Origin: an uncultured Prevotella sp.
Lineage (GTDB): Bacteria > Bacteroidota > Bacteroidia > Bacteroidales > Bacteroidaceae
DNA length: 64,000 bases
Assembly (NCBI GenBank): GCA_900318395.1
Contig: ONKL01000018.1
Location: 1-64,000 of the forward strand
Direction: 5' to 3'
Both the position numbers and the translations under genes were made by a program. The notes beneath the pieces are model-generated. The model saw only the letters and a program-made list of their open reading frames with translations, searched no databases and had not been told where the DNA came from. Below are positions 16,419-24,950 of this stretch, piece by piece (position 1 is the stretch's first letter; every line of letters begins with the position of its first letter).

Positions 16419-17876
16419 ATGAGCACAATAGAAATAAGGAACGCGCGCGCGAGGAAGCCTGAGTGGTCGATGGCTGAGCCAGTGGACTTCACCCTCGAAG
16501 AAGGTGAGCACATCGCCATCATCGGGCGTAATGGCTCTGGGAAATCCATGTTTGTGGATATGCTGACTGGCCGTCATCCTGCCTACCCAGGTATGGTGAC
16601 TTACAGTTTCGATGAGCCATATAACAATCTGAAGCACATCACATTCCGTGACACCTACGGAGGTGACAACGACAGGACTTACTTCCTGCAGCAACGCTGG
16701 AATCAGATGGAGATCGACGAGGAGACTCCCACCGTAGGCAGCAAACTTGAAGAGGCCTATCAGTTGGCTGGCGATGACACACCTCAGCGGAGGACTCTGC
16801 AGAAGCATATCTACGAGATATTCCACCTGGAGCCGCTTCTCGATAAATATATCATCCTGCTCTCGAGTGGAGAGCTGAGGAAATTCAAGTTGGCAGCATC
16901 GCTCTTTACTAATCCCAAGGTGCTGATCATGGAGAACCCGTTTATCGGTCTCGATGCCCAGACGCGTGACCAACTGAAGGAACTGCTGGATATGTTGACA
17001 AAGGAGGGTCTGCAGATTATCCTGGTCTTGGCCAAGACCAACGAGATACCAGATTTCATCACGCATATCGTGGAGGTGCGGGAGATGCGAGTTTTAAGGA
17101 AGAGATCTTTTTCGAGGAATGTGGAATGTGGAATGTGGAATGAGAATAGTTCTGCGGCAGATCATTCCCACCAAGGTAATCTCATTCCACATTCCACATT
17201 CCACATTCCACAAGAAATCATCCACTTCAACAAAGTCACCATCCGATATGGGGCGCGGACGATTCTGAAGGATCTGGACTGGACTGTCAGACAGGGAGAG
17301 CACTGGGCTTTGTCGGGAGATAACGGAAGTGGCAAGTCTACCCTACTCTCGCTGGTATGTGCCGACAATCCTCAAGCCTATGCCTGCAACATCTCGCTCT
17401 TTGGACATAAGCGAGGCAGCGGAGAGAGCATCTGGGACATCAAGCGCCACATCGGCTATGTATCTCCTGAGATGCACCGTAGCTATAAGCAGAACATTCC
17501 TGCCATACAGATTGTGGCCAGCGGTCTGAAAGACACCATCGGCCTCTATGTCCGCCCGAATGAAGCTGAGAGGGAGCAATGCCGTAAATGGCTGGAGGTC
17601 TTCGGAATCGGTCATTTAGCCGACAGGAAGTTTATGGAGATGTCGAGCGGAGAGCAGCGACTGGTATTGTTGGCAAGGGCTTTTGTGAAGGAGCCTGACC
17701 TGCTGATACTCGACGAGCCACTTCACGGACTGGATGACGAGAATCGCCTGATGGTAAAAGAAATCGTAGACAAGTATTGCGAGGACTCCTCACGAACACT
17801 TATCTACGTTACACATTATCAGGAAGAGCTGCCGCATTGCATCGACCACTCTATCTTCCTCAAGAAGAACGCCTGA
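16419..17876 (+). CDS. tandem ABC ATPase (ModF/PhrA-like), with repeat-encoded linker
   Basis: 485 residues with two ABC ATPase domains and no membrane segments. Domain 1 has Walker A GRNGSGKS and a variant signature LSSGELRK; domain 2 has GDNGSGKST, signature MSSGEQR and Walker B LLILDEP. This is the layout of ModF-like soluble ATPases whose role is uncertain. Domain 1's post-Walker-B residues (LIMENP) lack the usual Asp-Glu, so it may not hydrolyse ATP. The linker (residues about 231-266) is encoded by a perfect 30-bp inverted repeat of GGAATGT units. It converges on the Crp-like gene with only 5 bp between. Confidence 0.8.
   Translation: MSTIEIRNARARKPEWSMAEPVDFTLEEGEHIAIIGRNGSGKSMFVDMLTGRHPAYPGMVTYSFDEPYNNLKHITFRDTYGGDNDRTYFLQQRWNQMEIDEETPTVGSKLEEAYQLAGDDTPQRRTLQKHIYEIFHLEPLLDKYIILLSSGELRKFKLAASLFTNPKVLIMENPFIGLDAQTRDQLKELLDMLTKEGLQIILVLAKTNEIPDFITHIVEVREMRVLRKRSFSRNVECGMWNENSSAADHSHQGNLIPHSTFHIPQEIIHFNKVTIRYGARTILKDLDWTVRQGEHWALSGDNGSGKSTLLSLVCADNPQAYACNISLFGHKRGSGESIWDIKRHIGYVSPEMHRSYKQNIPAIQIVASGLKDTIGLYVRPNEAEREQCRKWLEVFGIGHLADRKFMEMSSGEQRLVLLARAFVKEPDLLILDEPLHGLDDENRLMVKEIVDKYCEDSSRTLIYVTHYQEELPHCIDHSIFLKKNA
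17116..17209. repeat. perfect 30-bp inverted repeat of GGAATGT units inside the ABC gene
   Basis: Arms 17116-17145 and 17180-17209 are exact reverse complements and each consists of four 7-bp units. The 34-bp loop is unrelated. In the reading frame they encode NVECGMWNE and IPHSTFHIPQ. The stretch sits in the linker between the two ATPase domains. Confidence 0.9.
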
Positions 17877-17881
17877 CCACT

Positions 17882-18484
17882 CTACTTGCCATCCATCAGG
17901 GCTGCTGTACGCACTCTCGACAAAGTCTCTGGTGTCATCTGCAGATAGCTGGCAATATAAACCAGAGGTGCACGGAGTACCAGCTGCGGCTGATTCTTCA
18001 CCAGCTTGGCATAACGGTCCTGAGCACTCTCGAAGCGGAGCATATCGGCATGATGCTGCGAGAGGATGAGTGACTCCTCCAGAATCTTGCGATACAGGAT
18101 CTGGATGTTTACGCTCTTCATGGCCACTGCCTCGAGTTCAGCCTTCGGCAGAGCAATCAGGATGGTAGGTTCGAGAGCCTTGATCTGCAACTGAGACGGC
18201 TGCTCACGGAACAGGCTCTCAATACACATGACGATGTTGTTCTCTGTTGCCATATATTCGGTCAGTTCCTTGTCGTTCTTAAAATAGAACTGACGCACTA
18301 ATCCCTTAACAACCCAGTAAATGTTAGTACATGTTTCTCCTTCCTTGAGGATCAATTCATTCTTGGCAAACTTCATAGGCACGAGAATACTCTCGAGCAG
18401 ATCGAGCTCATCATGCGTCATCGTGCTGTAACGACGGGCTAACTCGCGTGCGACATCTCTTGTCGTGATACTGATATTTGGCAT
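17882..18484 (-). CDS. Crp/Fnr-family transcriptional regulator
   Basis: 200 residues: cyclic-nucleotide-binding-like beta-barrel (residues 20-125; ELILKEGE, YWVVKGLVRQFY) and a C-terminal helix-turn-helix (APLVYIASYLQMTPETLSRVR). The sensor domain lacks the Cys residues of Fnr-type iron-sulfur proteins. This branch is common in Bacteroidetes, with mostly unknown ligands. No target is evident from its position between the ABC ATPase and lepA. Confidence 0.85.
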   Translation of the reverse strand: MPNISITTRDVARELARRYSTMTHDELDLLESILVPMKFAKNELILKEGETCTNIYWVVKGLVRQFYFKNDKELTEYMATENNIVMCIESLFREQPSQLQIKALEPTILIALPKAELEAVAMKSVNIQILYRKILEESLILSQHHADMLRFESAQDRYAKLVKNQPQLVLRAPLVYIASYLQMTPETLSRVRTAALMDGK

Positions 18485-18511
18485 AGGTCTTTTGATATGT
18501 TATTAGAACAA

Positions 18512-20293
18512 TTAGTCAAGTTTAAGAACTGCCAGGAAAGCCTTCTGAGGCACCTCGACATTGCCGATCTGCTTCATGCGCTTCTTTCCTCGCTTCTGTT
18601 TCTCAAGCAGCTTGCGCTTGCGGCTGACATCACCACCATAGCACTTGGCTGTCACATCCTTACGAACCTGCTTCACCGTCTCGCGGGCAATAATCTTGGC
18701 ACCGATGGCAGCCTGAATGGCAATGTCGAACTGCTGGCGGGGAATGAGCTCTTTCAGCTTCTCACACATCCTGCGGCCAAAGGTGACGGCATTATCCTGA
18801 TGAGTCAGTGTTGAGAGCGCATCCACTGGTTCTCCATTCAACAGAATATCAAGCTTAGCCAGTTTGGAAGGACGGAACCCATCGACATGATAGTCGAACG
18901 AGGCATAGCCCTTCGAAATAGACTTCAGCTTGTCGTAAAAATCAATCACAATCTCTCCCAGGGGCAGCATGAAGTGGAGCTCGATACGATTACCGCTGAC
19001 ATACTGCTGATCGATGAGTTCTCCACGCTTATCCAGACAGAGGGTCATGATAGGTCCGATATAGTCGGCTGCCGTGATGATGGATGCACGGATATAAGGT
19101 TCCTCGATATGCTCAATCATCGTCAGGTCGGGCAGTCCTGAGGGATTATGAACTTCCTTCACCTCGCCCTGCTTGGTGTAGCACATATATGACACGTTTG
19201 GCACGGTGGTGATGACATCCATATCAAACTCACGATCCAGTCGCTCCTGAACAATCTCCATGTGGAGCAGGCCGAGGAATCCACAACGGAAACCAAAACC
19301 AAGAGCCACAGAAGACTCAGGTGAGAAAGTCAGCGAGGCATCGTTCAGCTGCAGCTTCTCCAATGAGGCACGCAGGTTCTCATAATCCGTAGGATCGATG
19401 GGATAGACACCAGCAAACACCATCGGCTTCACTTCCTGGAATCCCTCGATGGCAGCACTACAGGGAGTAGCGACATGGGTAATCGTATCACCCACCTTCA
19501 CCTCCTTGGAGTTCTTGATGCCGCTGATGATATAGCCCACATCGCCTGTACGCAGCTCCTTGCGGGGAATCATATCCATCTTCAGCACACCAATCTCGTC
19601 GGCATCATACTCCATGCCCGTATTGAAGAACTTCACATGGTCGCCAGTATGGATGACACCATTGACAATCTTGAAATAGGCAATAATGCCTCGGAAGGAA
19701 TTGAACACTGAGTCGAAGATCAGGGCTTGCAGGGGAGCCTCCTCATCACCTACCGGATGAGGGATGCGCTCAACTACAGCGTCGAGAATCTGCTCTACAC
19801 CCTCGCCAGTCTTTCCAGAGGCACGGATGATGTCTGAGCGGTCACAACCAATCAGGTCGATGATCTCATCTTCAACCTCGTCGGGCATAGCCGATGGCAT
19901 ATCAATCTTATTGATAACGGGGATAATCTCCAGATTATGATCGATAGCCATGTAGAGGTTAGAGATGGTCTGTGCCTGTACGCCCTGGGTGGCATCAACC
20001 ACCAAGAGGGCACCTTCGCAGGCAGCTATTGAACGTGATACCTCGTAAGAGAAATCCACGTGTCCCGGGGTATCAATGAGGTTCAGGATATATTTCTCTC
20101 CCTGGTGCATATATTCCATCTGAATGGCGTGACTCTTAATCGTAATGCCACGTTCGCGCTCCAGGTCCATATCGTCGAGCATCTGTCCCTCCGTGACTTG
20201 AATGGTCTTGGTGAACTCCAGCATTCGGTCGGCCAAAGTAGACTTGCCGTGGTCGATATGCGCGATGATACAGAAATTTCTAATATGATTCAT
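18512..20293 (-). CDS. lepA: translation elongation factor 4 (LepA)
   Basis: 593 residues, full length. G1 [10 protein letters not shown]3 DTPGHVDF and G4 NKIDMP are all present, followed by domains II, III, V and the LepA-specific C-terminal domain ([16 protein letters not shown]). It is a ribosomal GTPase that remodels stalled or initiating ribosomes. It lies 27 bp upstream of the Crp-like gene on the same strand. Confidence 0.97.
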   Translation of the reverse strand: MNHIRNFCIIAHIDHGKSTLADRMLEFTKTIQVTEGQMLDDMDLERERGITIKSHAIQMEYMHQGEKYILNLIDTPGHVDFSYEVSRSIAACEGALLVVDATQGVQAQTISNLYMAIDHNLEIIPVINKIDMPSAMPDEVEDEIIDLIGCDRSDIIRASGKTGEGVEQILDAVVERIPHPVGDEEAPLQALIFDSVFNSFRGIIAYFKIVNGVIHTGDHVKFFNTGMEYDADEIGVLKMDMIPRKELRTGDVGYIISGIKNSKEVKVGDTITHVATPCSAAIEGFQEVKPMVFAGVYPIDPTDYENLRASLEKLQLNDASLTFSPESSVALGFGFRCGFLGLLHMEIVQERLDREFDMDVITTVPNVSYMCYTKQGEVKEVHNPSGLPDLTMIEHIEEPYIRASIITAADYIGPIMTLCLDKRGELIDQQYVSGNRIELHFMLPLGEIVIDFYDKLKSISKGYASFDYHVDGFRPSKLAKLDILLNGEPVDALSTLTHQDNAVTFGRRMCEKLKELIPRQQFDIAIQAAIGAKIIARETVKQVRKDVTAKCYGGDVSRKRKLLEKQKRGKKRMKQIGNVEVPQKAFLAVLKLD

Positions 20294-20315
20294 TATAAAT
20301 AGATGCTTTGAAATG

Positions 20316-20323
20316 CAAAATTA
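20316..20323 (-). promoter_or_regulatory. lepA promoter -7 box
   Basis: TAATTTTG on the minus strand, 23 bp before the lepA ATG. Confidence 0.5.
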
Positions 20324-20397
20324 CAAAAATAATCGTCGCCAAACGAATATTTTTGCTTTTTTTTGGATTTTCCACGATGAAATTTCATATTTCTGAG

Positions 20398-20405
20398 TAA
20401 CTTTG
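20398..20405 (+). promoter_or_regulatory. -7 box for the small lipoprotein
   Basis: TAACTTTG, 22 bp before the ATG at 20427. A clear -33 is not visible. Confidence 0.5.
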
Positions 20406-20426
20406 CACTCAAAATAAACATTCGTT

Positions 20427-20813
20427 ATGAAAAATTTATGTGTTATTGCCATCTTAGCCCTCATATTGGCGAGCTGTCAGGAGTCATTGGAAGACAGATG
20501 CGAGAGGGAGGCCAAGGAGTATACCGCCAAGCAATGTCCTATCAGAATCGACAAGACCACCCGTATGGACAGTCTGACTTTTGAGCGTGAAACGCATACC
20601 ATCCATTATTACTATACGCTGATGGGTAATGCCGATAGTGAAGTGGTACTGAAGAACATCGATGCCGTTGGTGCTTTGAAGAACGAACTCAAGAACACTA
20701 CCACGATGAAGGTCTATAAAGACAACAAGTATCGCTTTGCTTATACTTACCATTCGGAGAAAGATCCTCAGAAAGTTCTGATGGAAATCACTTTCACCGA
20801 TAAGGATTATTAG
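20427..20813 (+). CDS. small lipoprotein, unknown function
   Basis: 128 residues with a lipoprotein signal peptide (LALILASCQES). The rest is a charged domain with alternating hydrophobic strands, a weak resemblance to small Bacteroidales lipoproteins with a single alpha/beta domain. I do not recognise a family. It is a monocistronic unit with its own promoter and a terminator, and converges on yebC. Confidence 0.6.
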   Translation: MKNLCVIAILALILASCQESLEDRCEREAKEYTAKQCPIRIDKTTRMDSLTFERETHTIHYYYTLMGNADSEVVLKNIDAVGALKNELKNTTTMKVYKDNKYRFAYTYHSEKDPQKVLMEITFTDKDY

Positions 20814-20827
20814 ACATTAAATAAAAG

Positions 20828-20860
20828 GCCCCCGCCAAGTGGCGAGGGCTTTCTGTTTTA
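20828..20860. terminator. terminator between the lipoprotein gene and yebC
   Basis: GCCCCCGCC/GGCGAGGGC stem with AAGT loop, followed by TTTCTGTTTT on the plus strand. On the minus strand it is followed by TTTTAT, so it probably serves both converging genes. Confidence 0.75.
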
Positions 20861-21583
20861 TTCGGGCTTCATGTTTGTGTAAACCGTCTGGACATCATCG
20901 AAGTCCTCCAGTTTCTCAATCATCTTGTCGATGGTCTCGCGCTCTTCTGGAGTAACGTCCTTCAGGTCGTTGGGGATACGGGTGAACTCAGCACCAGTAA
21001 CCTCGAAGCCATTCTCCTCAAGATGTTTCTGGATAGCACCGAATGACGAGGGATCGCCATAGATGGTGATGCTGTTCTCCTCCTCGTCCTCATCATACTC
21101 ATCCTCTACGCCATAGTCAATCAGGTCGAGTATCATCTCGTCCATGTCCAGTCCGTCCTTCTTCTTGAAAGTGAACACAGCTTTGTGATCGAAGAGGAAG
21201 CTCAGACTGCCCTGAGTACCCAGGTTGCCATTAAACTTGTTGAATACAGAACGAACGTCACCTACAGTACGGGTGGTGTTGTCAGTCAGTGTCTCCACGA
21301 AGATGGCAATTCCGTGAGGGCCATATCCCTCATAAGTTACCTCCTTGTAGTCGCTCTGGTCCTTACCCATCGCGTTCTTGATAGCACGCTCGATGTTATC
21401 CTTCGGCATGTTCTCACGCTTGGCATTGGCGATGATAGCACGCAATGTAGGATTGTTCTCTGGCTCCGGACCGCCTGCCTTCACAGCGATAGCAATCTGT
21501 TTGCCGATCTTGGTGAATGTCTTGGCCATGTGGCCCCATCTCTTCAGCTTCGTAGCTTTACGATATTCAAATGCTCTTCCCAT
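20858..21583 (-). CDS. yebC: YebC/PmpR (TACO1)-family translational/transcriptional regulator
   Basis: 241 residues beginning MGRAFEYRKATKLKRWG and containing the family hallmarks (NPTLRAIIANAKRENMPK; YEGYGPHGIA; DNTTRTVGDVRSVF). It has the three-domain architecture of YebC proteins, which bind DNA or relieve ribosome stalling at proline runs. Acidic insertion DEYDEDEEENS is unusual but lies in a loop. A period-8 AT-rich spacer separates it from pheT upstream. Confidence 0.92.
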   Translation of the reverse strand: MGRAFEYRKATKLKRWGHMAKTFTKIGKQIAIAVKAGGPEPENNPTLRAIIANAKRENMPKDNIERAIKNAMGKDQSDYKEVTYEGYGPHGIAIFVETLTDNTTRTVGDVRSVFNKFNGNLGTQGSLSFLFDHKAVFTFKKKDGLDMDEMILDLIDYGVEDEYDEDEEENSITIYGDPSSFGAIQKHLEENGFEVTGAEFTRIPNDLKDVTPEERETIDKMIEKLEDFDDVQTVYTNMKPE

Positions 21584-21624
21584 ATTTAATAATTTAAAAA
21601 TTCAAAAATGTAATAATGTAATAA
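21584..21624 (-). repeat. 8-bp AT-rich tandem repeat filling the pheT-yebC gap
   Basis: On the minus strand the gap reads in 8-bp steps: TTATTACA, TTATTACA, TTTTTGAA, TTTTTAAA, TTATTAAA. It starts at the pheT stop and ends at the yebC ATG. A related tract precedes thrC (30503-30544). Confidence 0.7.
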
Positions 21625-24087
21625 TTATCTAAGTTCTGCGTTCAGTTGTTTCTTGATGTTGGTAATGAGTTTCTGCATGATAGCGTCGATCTGCTTGTCA
21701 CCCATCGTCTTCTCCTCATCCTGGAGAACGAAGTTCACAGCATAACTCTTCTTGCCTGCTGGCAGTTTGTCACCCTCATAGACATCGAAGAGCTCTACCT
21801 TCTTCAGGAGTTTCTTCTCAGTCTGACGGGCAATCTGCTCGATCTGTGAGAACTCTACGCTATTGTCAACCAACAGAGCGAGGTCACGGCTGACGGCTGG
21901 GAACTTGGAAATCTCAGTAAAGAGCACCTCTTTATTCTTCGTGGCCTTCATCAGGGCCGTCCAGTTGAGTTCTGCATAATAGACAGGATTGTCGATACCG
22001 AACTGCTTCTGGAGTTTCTTGTTGATGATACCCATCTCCACAAGTTTCTTTCCACCACGATTCTCAATGGTGATACCAGAAGAGAAGATATCATTCTCAG
22101 ACTTCTTACGAACAGTCATGCCTGGCTTCAGACCGATACGACGCAGGATATTCTCCACGTATGCGCTCAACTCATAGAAGGTAGAGTCCTCATTCTGATG
22201 AGCCCATGAACCTTCCACGCGCTTACCCGTTACCCAGAGACCTGCATGATACTGCTCTTTATAGGCCAGCATCGGATCATCCTGATTCTCTTTCTCCGGA
22301 GCAAATGTATACACATTTCCGAACTCGAAGAAACGCAGGTTCTGACGTTTGCGGTTGGCATTATACTGAATGCTCTCAAGACCTCCGAACAGTAATGTCT
22401 GACGCATCACATTCAGATCAGTAGAGAGCGGATTCATGATCTTCACACAGTTCTCAGGCTGATAAGTGTTGTGGCCTTCGTAGTAGGCACCCTTTGTCAG
22501 CGAGTTGTTCAGGATCTCGTTGAAACCTTCACCAACCAGTTGCTCGCTCACGAGATTAGCAAGTTTGTGCTTACGATCCTCTTCACCCTTGATGACCAAT
22601 GAACTCTTCAGCTGTGTAGGAATCTCCACATTATTATATCCATAGATACGCAGGATATCCTCCACCACATCGCAAGGACGTGTCACATCCACACGATAGG
22701 CAGGAATCTCCAACTCCAGTCCCAGTTCGTTTTCGAACTTAATCTCCATGTCGAGTGCACGACAGAGGAACTTGATGACATTAGGAGTAAGGTTCTTACC
22801 TACGAGTTTTGTCACATAATCATAATCAAGTTCGACTCTAGCGTTCCTGATGGGCTTTGGATAGACATCAACGATATCCATCGACACCTTTCCACCAGCC
22901 AATTCCTGGCAGAGGATGGCTGCCTGCTGAAGGGCGTAGATCGTGCCATTGGGATCAATACCACGCTCAAAACGGAAGCTGGCATCCGTGCTCAAACCAT
23001 GACGACGGGCACTCTTGCGGATCCATGTAGGATGGAAATAGGCACTCTCAAGCACCACGTTCTTCGTTGTCTCATAAGTGCCACTACCCTTTCCGCCAAA
23101 CACACCGGCGATACACATCGGCTCCTCGGCATTACAGATGGCCAGGTCGCGGTCAGAAAGTTTATGCTCTACGCCATCGAGCGTCTGGAAAGGTGTTCCG
23201 TCAGGCATCGTCTTCACCACAATCTTATGACCCTTCACCATATCTGCATCGAAGCAATGCAGGGGCTGACCATAGGCCATCATGATATAATTGGTAATAT
23301 CGACGATATTGTTAATCGGGCGCAGACCGATGGTTGTCAATTTATTCTTCAACCAGTCGGGCGACTCCTTCACTTCACAATCTGTGATGCTGACACAGGC
23401 ATAGCGCTTGCAGGCCTCCTCATTCTCAATCACCACCTCGATAGGCAGGTCGTGATTGTCAACCTTGAACTTTGAGCAGTCAGGACGATGCATTTCCGTA
23501 TCATGACCATTGCTCAACAGCCAGGCATATAAGTCGCGGGCTACTCCCCAGTGGCTCAAGCCGTCAGCACGGTTAGCTGTGATGTCCACCTCGATGAGCC
23601 AATCGCTCTCCAGATGATAATACTCTGCGGCAGGAGTGCCCACCACAGCATCATCGGGCAGCACGATAATACCTGAGTGATCGTTACCGATACCAATCTC
23701 ATCCTCTGCACAGATCATACCGCAGGACTCGACACCACGCAGTTTTGATTTCTTGATGACAAACTCCTTGTCACCATCATAGAGCACACAACCGAGGTCA
23801 GCAACAATCACTTTCTGACCTGCTGCTACGTTAGGCGCGCCACAAACAATTTGTGAGGGCTCGCCCTTACCTAAGTCTACTGTTGTTACGTGCAGGTGGT
23901 CGCTATTAGGATGAGCCTCACATGTCAGCACCTTGCCTACATAGAGACCTTTCAGGCCACCTTTAATACTCTGTACTTCTTCCAATGCGTCGACTTCCAG
24001 ACCTGTTGACGTCAGGGCATCACATACCTCCTGAGCCGTGAAATCGAAATCCACGTATTCCTTCAACCATTTGTAGGAAATATTCAT
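21625..24087 (-). CDS. pheT: phenylalanine--tRNA ligase beta subunit
   Basis: 820 residues, full length. The order is N-terminal OB/tRNA-binding domain (residues 40-150, TCEAHPNSDHLHV), B3/B4 editing domain, B5 domain, catalytic-like core and the C-terminal anticodon-binding FDX-ACB domain (FPAVSRDLALLVD). It pairs with PheS, which is not in this window. Confidence 0.97.
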   Translation of the reverse strand: MNISYKWLKEYVDFDFTAQEVCDALTSTGLEVDALEEVQSIKGGLKGLYVGKVLTCEAHPNSDHLHVTTVDLGKGEPSQIVCGAPNVAAGQKVIVADLGCVLYDGDKEFVIKKSKLRGVESCGMICAEDEIGIGNDHSGIIVLPDDAVVGTPAAEYYHLESDWLIEVDITANRADGLSHWGVARDLYAWLLSNGHDTEMHRPDCSKFKVDNHDLPIEVVIENEEACKRYACVSITDCEVKESPDWLKNKLTTIGLRPINNIVDITNYIMMAYGQPLHCFDADMVKGHKIVVKTMPDGTPFQTLDGVEHKLSDRDLAICNAEEPMCIAGVFGGKGSGTYETTKNVVLESAYFHPTWIRKSARRHGLSTDASFRFERGIDPNGTIYALQQAAILCQELAGGKVSMDIVDVYPKPIRNARVELDYDYVTKLVGKNLTPNVIKFLCRALDMEIKFENELGLELEIPAYRVDVTRPCDVVEDILRIYGYNNVEIPTQLKSSLVIKGEEDRKHKLANLVSEQLVGEGFNEILNNSLTKGAYYEGHNTYQPENCVKIMNPLSTDLNVMRQTLLFGGLESIQYNANRKRQNLRFFEFGNVYTFAPEKENQDDPMLAYKEQYHAGLWVTGKRVEGSWAHQNEDSTFYELSAYVENILRRIGLKPGMTVRKKSENDIFSSGITIENRGGKKLVEMGIINKKLQKQFGIDNPVYYAELNWTALMKATKNKEVLFTEISKFPAVSRDLALLVDNSVEFSQIEQIARQTEKKLLKKVELFDVYEGDKLPAGKKSYAVNFVLQDEEKTMGDKQIDAIMQKLITNIKKQLNAELR

Positions 24088-24131
24088 TATACCGATTTTT
24101 TAGTAATTACTATCTTTGAAATTTCAGCGTG

Positions 24132-24139
24132 CAAAATTA
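24132..24139 (-). promoter_or_regulatory. pheT promoter -7 box
   Basis: TAATTTTG on the minus strand, 45 bp before the pheT ATG. Confidence 0.45.
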
Positions 24140-24176
24140 CTAAAAAATCGGTATATACACAAATTATTTCCCTAAT

Positions 24177-24218
24177 TTTTCATTCTTCACTTTTCACTTT
24201 TCGCTTTTCACTTCATTC
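24177..24218 (-). repeat. 7-bp tandem repeat (GTGAAAA) at the 3' end of the cytidylate-kinase-like gene
   Basis: Six 7-bp units on the minus strand (GAATGAA, GTGAAAA, GCGAAAA, GTGAAAA, GTGAAGA, ATGAAAA). The gene's TGA stop lies inside the first unit. Confidence 0.8.
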
Positions 24219-24833
24219 TATGCACTTCATTAAGAAGTCAACAGCCCCATTGATGCCGAATTTTCTCACGTCGATAGAGATGTCATAGTTGCGCGCATCC
24301 GTCCAGTCCTTCCCTGTGAATGTCTTGGTGTAGAGCTCTCTGCTGTAATCATTATCTACCACCATAGCAGCTGCATCGCGCAGGTCAAGACCATATTTCT
24401 CGGCTATTCTGCGCTTGCGACAATCTTCACTCGAATGGATAAAGATCTTCAGGGCATTCGGATGGTTCTCAAAAATGTGGAATCCACAGCGGCCCACAAT
24501 CACACACGACTCCTCGGCTGCAATCTGTCGGATGGCTTCAGCCTGAGCTTTGAACAAGTCTCGTGAGGTCTGATCATGCTCTGTTCCGTCATACTCGGCC
24601 TTGCTCATGTAGTTGCGGTAGAAGTTGGTGAAATCGTCGCGCCACAAAGGATTACGCGCCTCAATCTTCTCCATAGCCTCTTCCACTACATGGTTGCGCT
24701 TTGCCACTTCATTAATGATCTGTTTGTCGAGCAACTTCACGTCCAGGCGACGTGCCAGTTCTGCTCCAATCTCATGTCCGCCTGTACCAAACTGGCGACT
24801 GATTGTTATTACGAATTGATCCTCCCTATTCAT
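24213..24833 (-). CDS. cytidylate kinase-like protein
   Basis: 206 residues of the Cytidylate_kin2 family. The P-loop region reads SRQFGTGGHEIG (residues 11-22), in which the usual GxxGxGKST is replaced by GTGGHEIG, as is normal for this family. A second conserved block is CVIVGRCG and a lid-type Arg-rich stretch RKRRIAEKYGL. It probably phosphorylates a nucleoside monophosphate or a related small molecule. The canonical Cmk is a separate family. Confidence 0.75.
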   Translation of the reverse strand: MNREDQFVITISRQFGTGGHEIGAELARRLDVKLLDKQIINEVAKRNHVVEEAMEKIEARNPLWRDDFTNFYRNYMSKAEYDGTEHDQTSRDLFKAQAEAIRQIAAEESCVIVGRCGFHIFENHPNALKIFIHSSEDCRKRRIAEKYGLDLRDAAAMVVDNDYSRELYTKTFTGKDWTDARNYDISIDVRKFGINGAVDFLMKCIE

Positions 24834-24884
24834 AATTCACATTATATTAGTTAAACATTTTTTATCGTTTTGGGATTCATATCG

Positions 24885-24892
24885 CAAAGATA
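24885..24892 (-). promoter_or_regulatory. -7 box for the cytidylate kinase-like gene
   Basis: TATCTTTG on the minus strand, 52 bp before the ATG. Confidence 0.5.
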
Positions 24893-24950
24893 AGAAAAAG
24901 AATTGATATTTCCAAATCTTTTTTAAGATAATTTTCATTTATTACATTTT

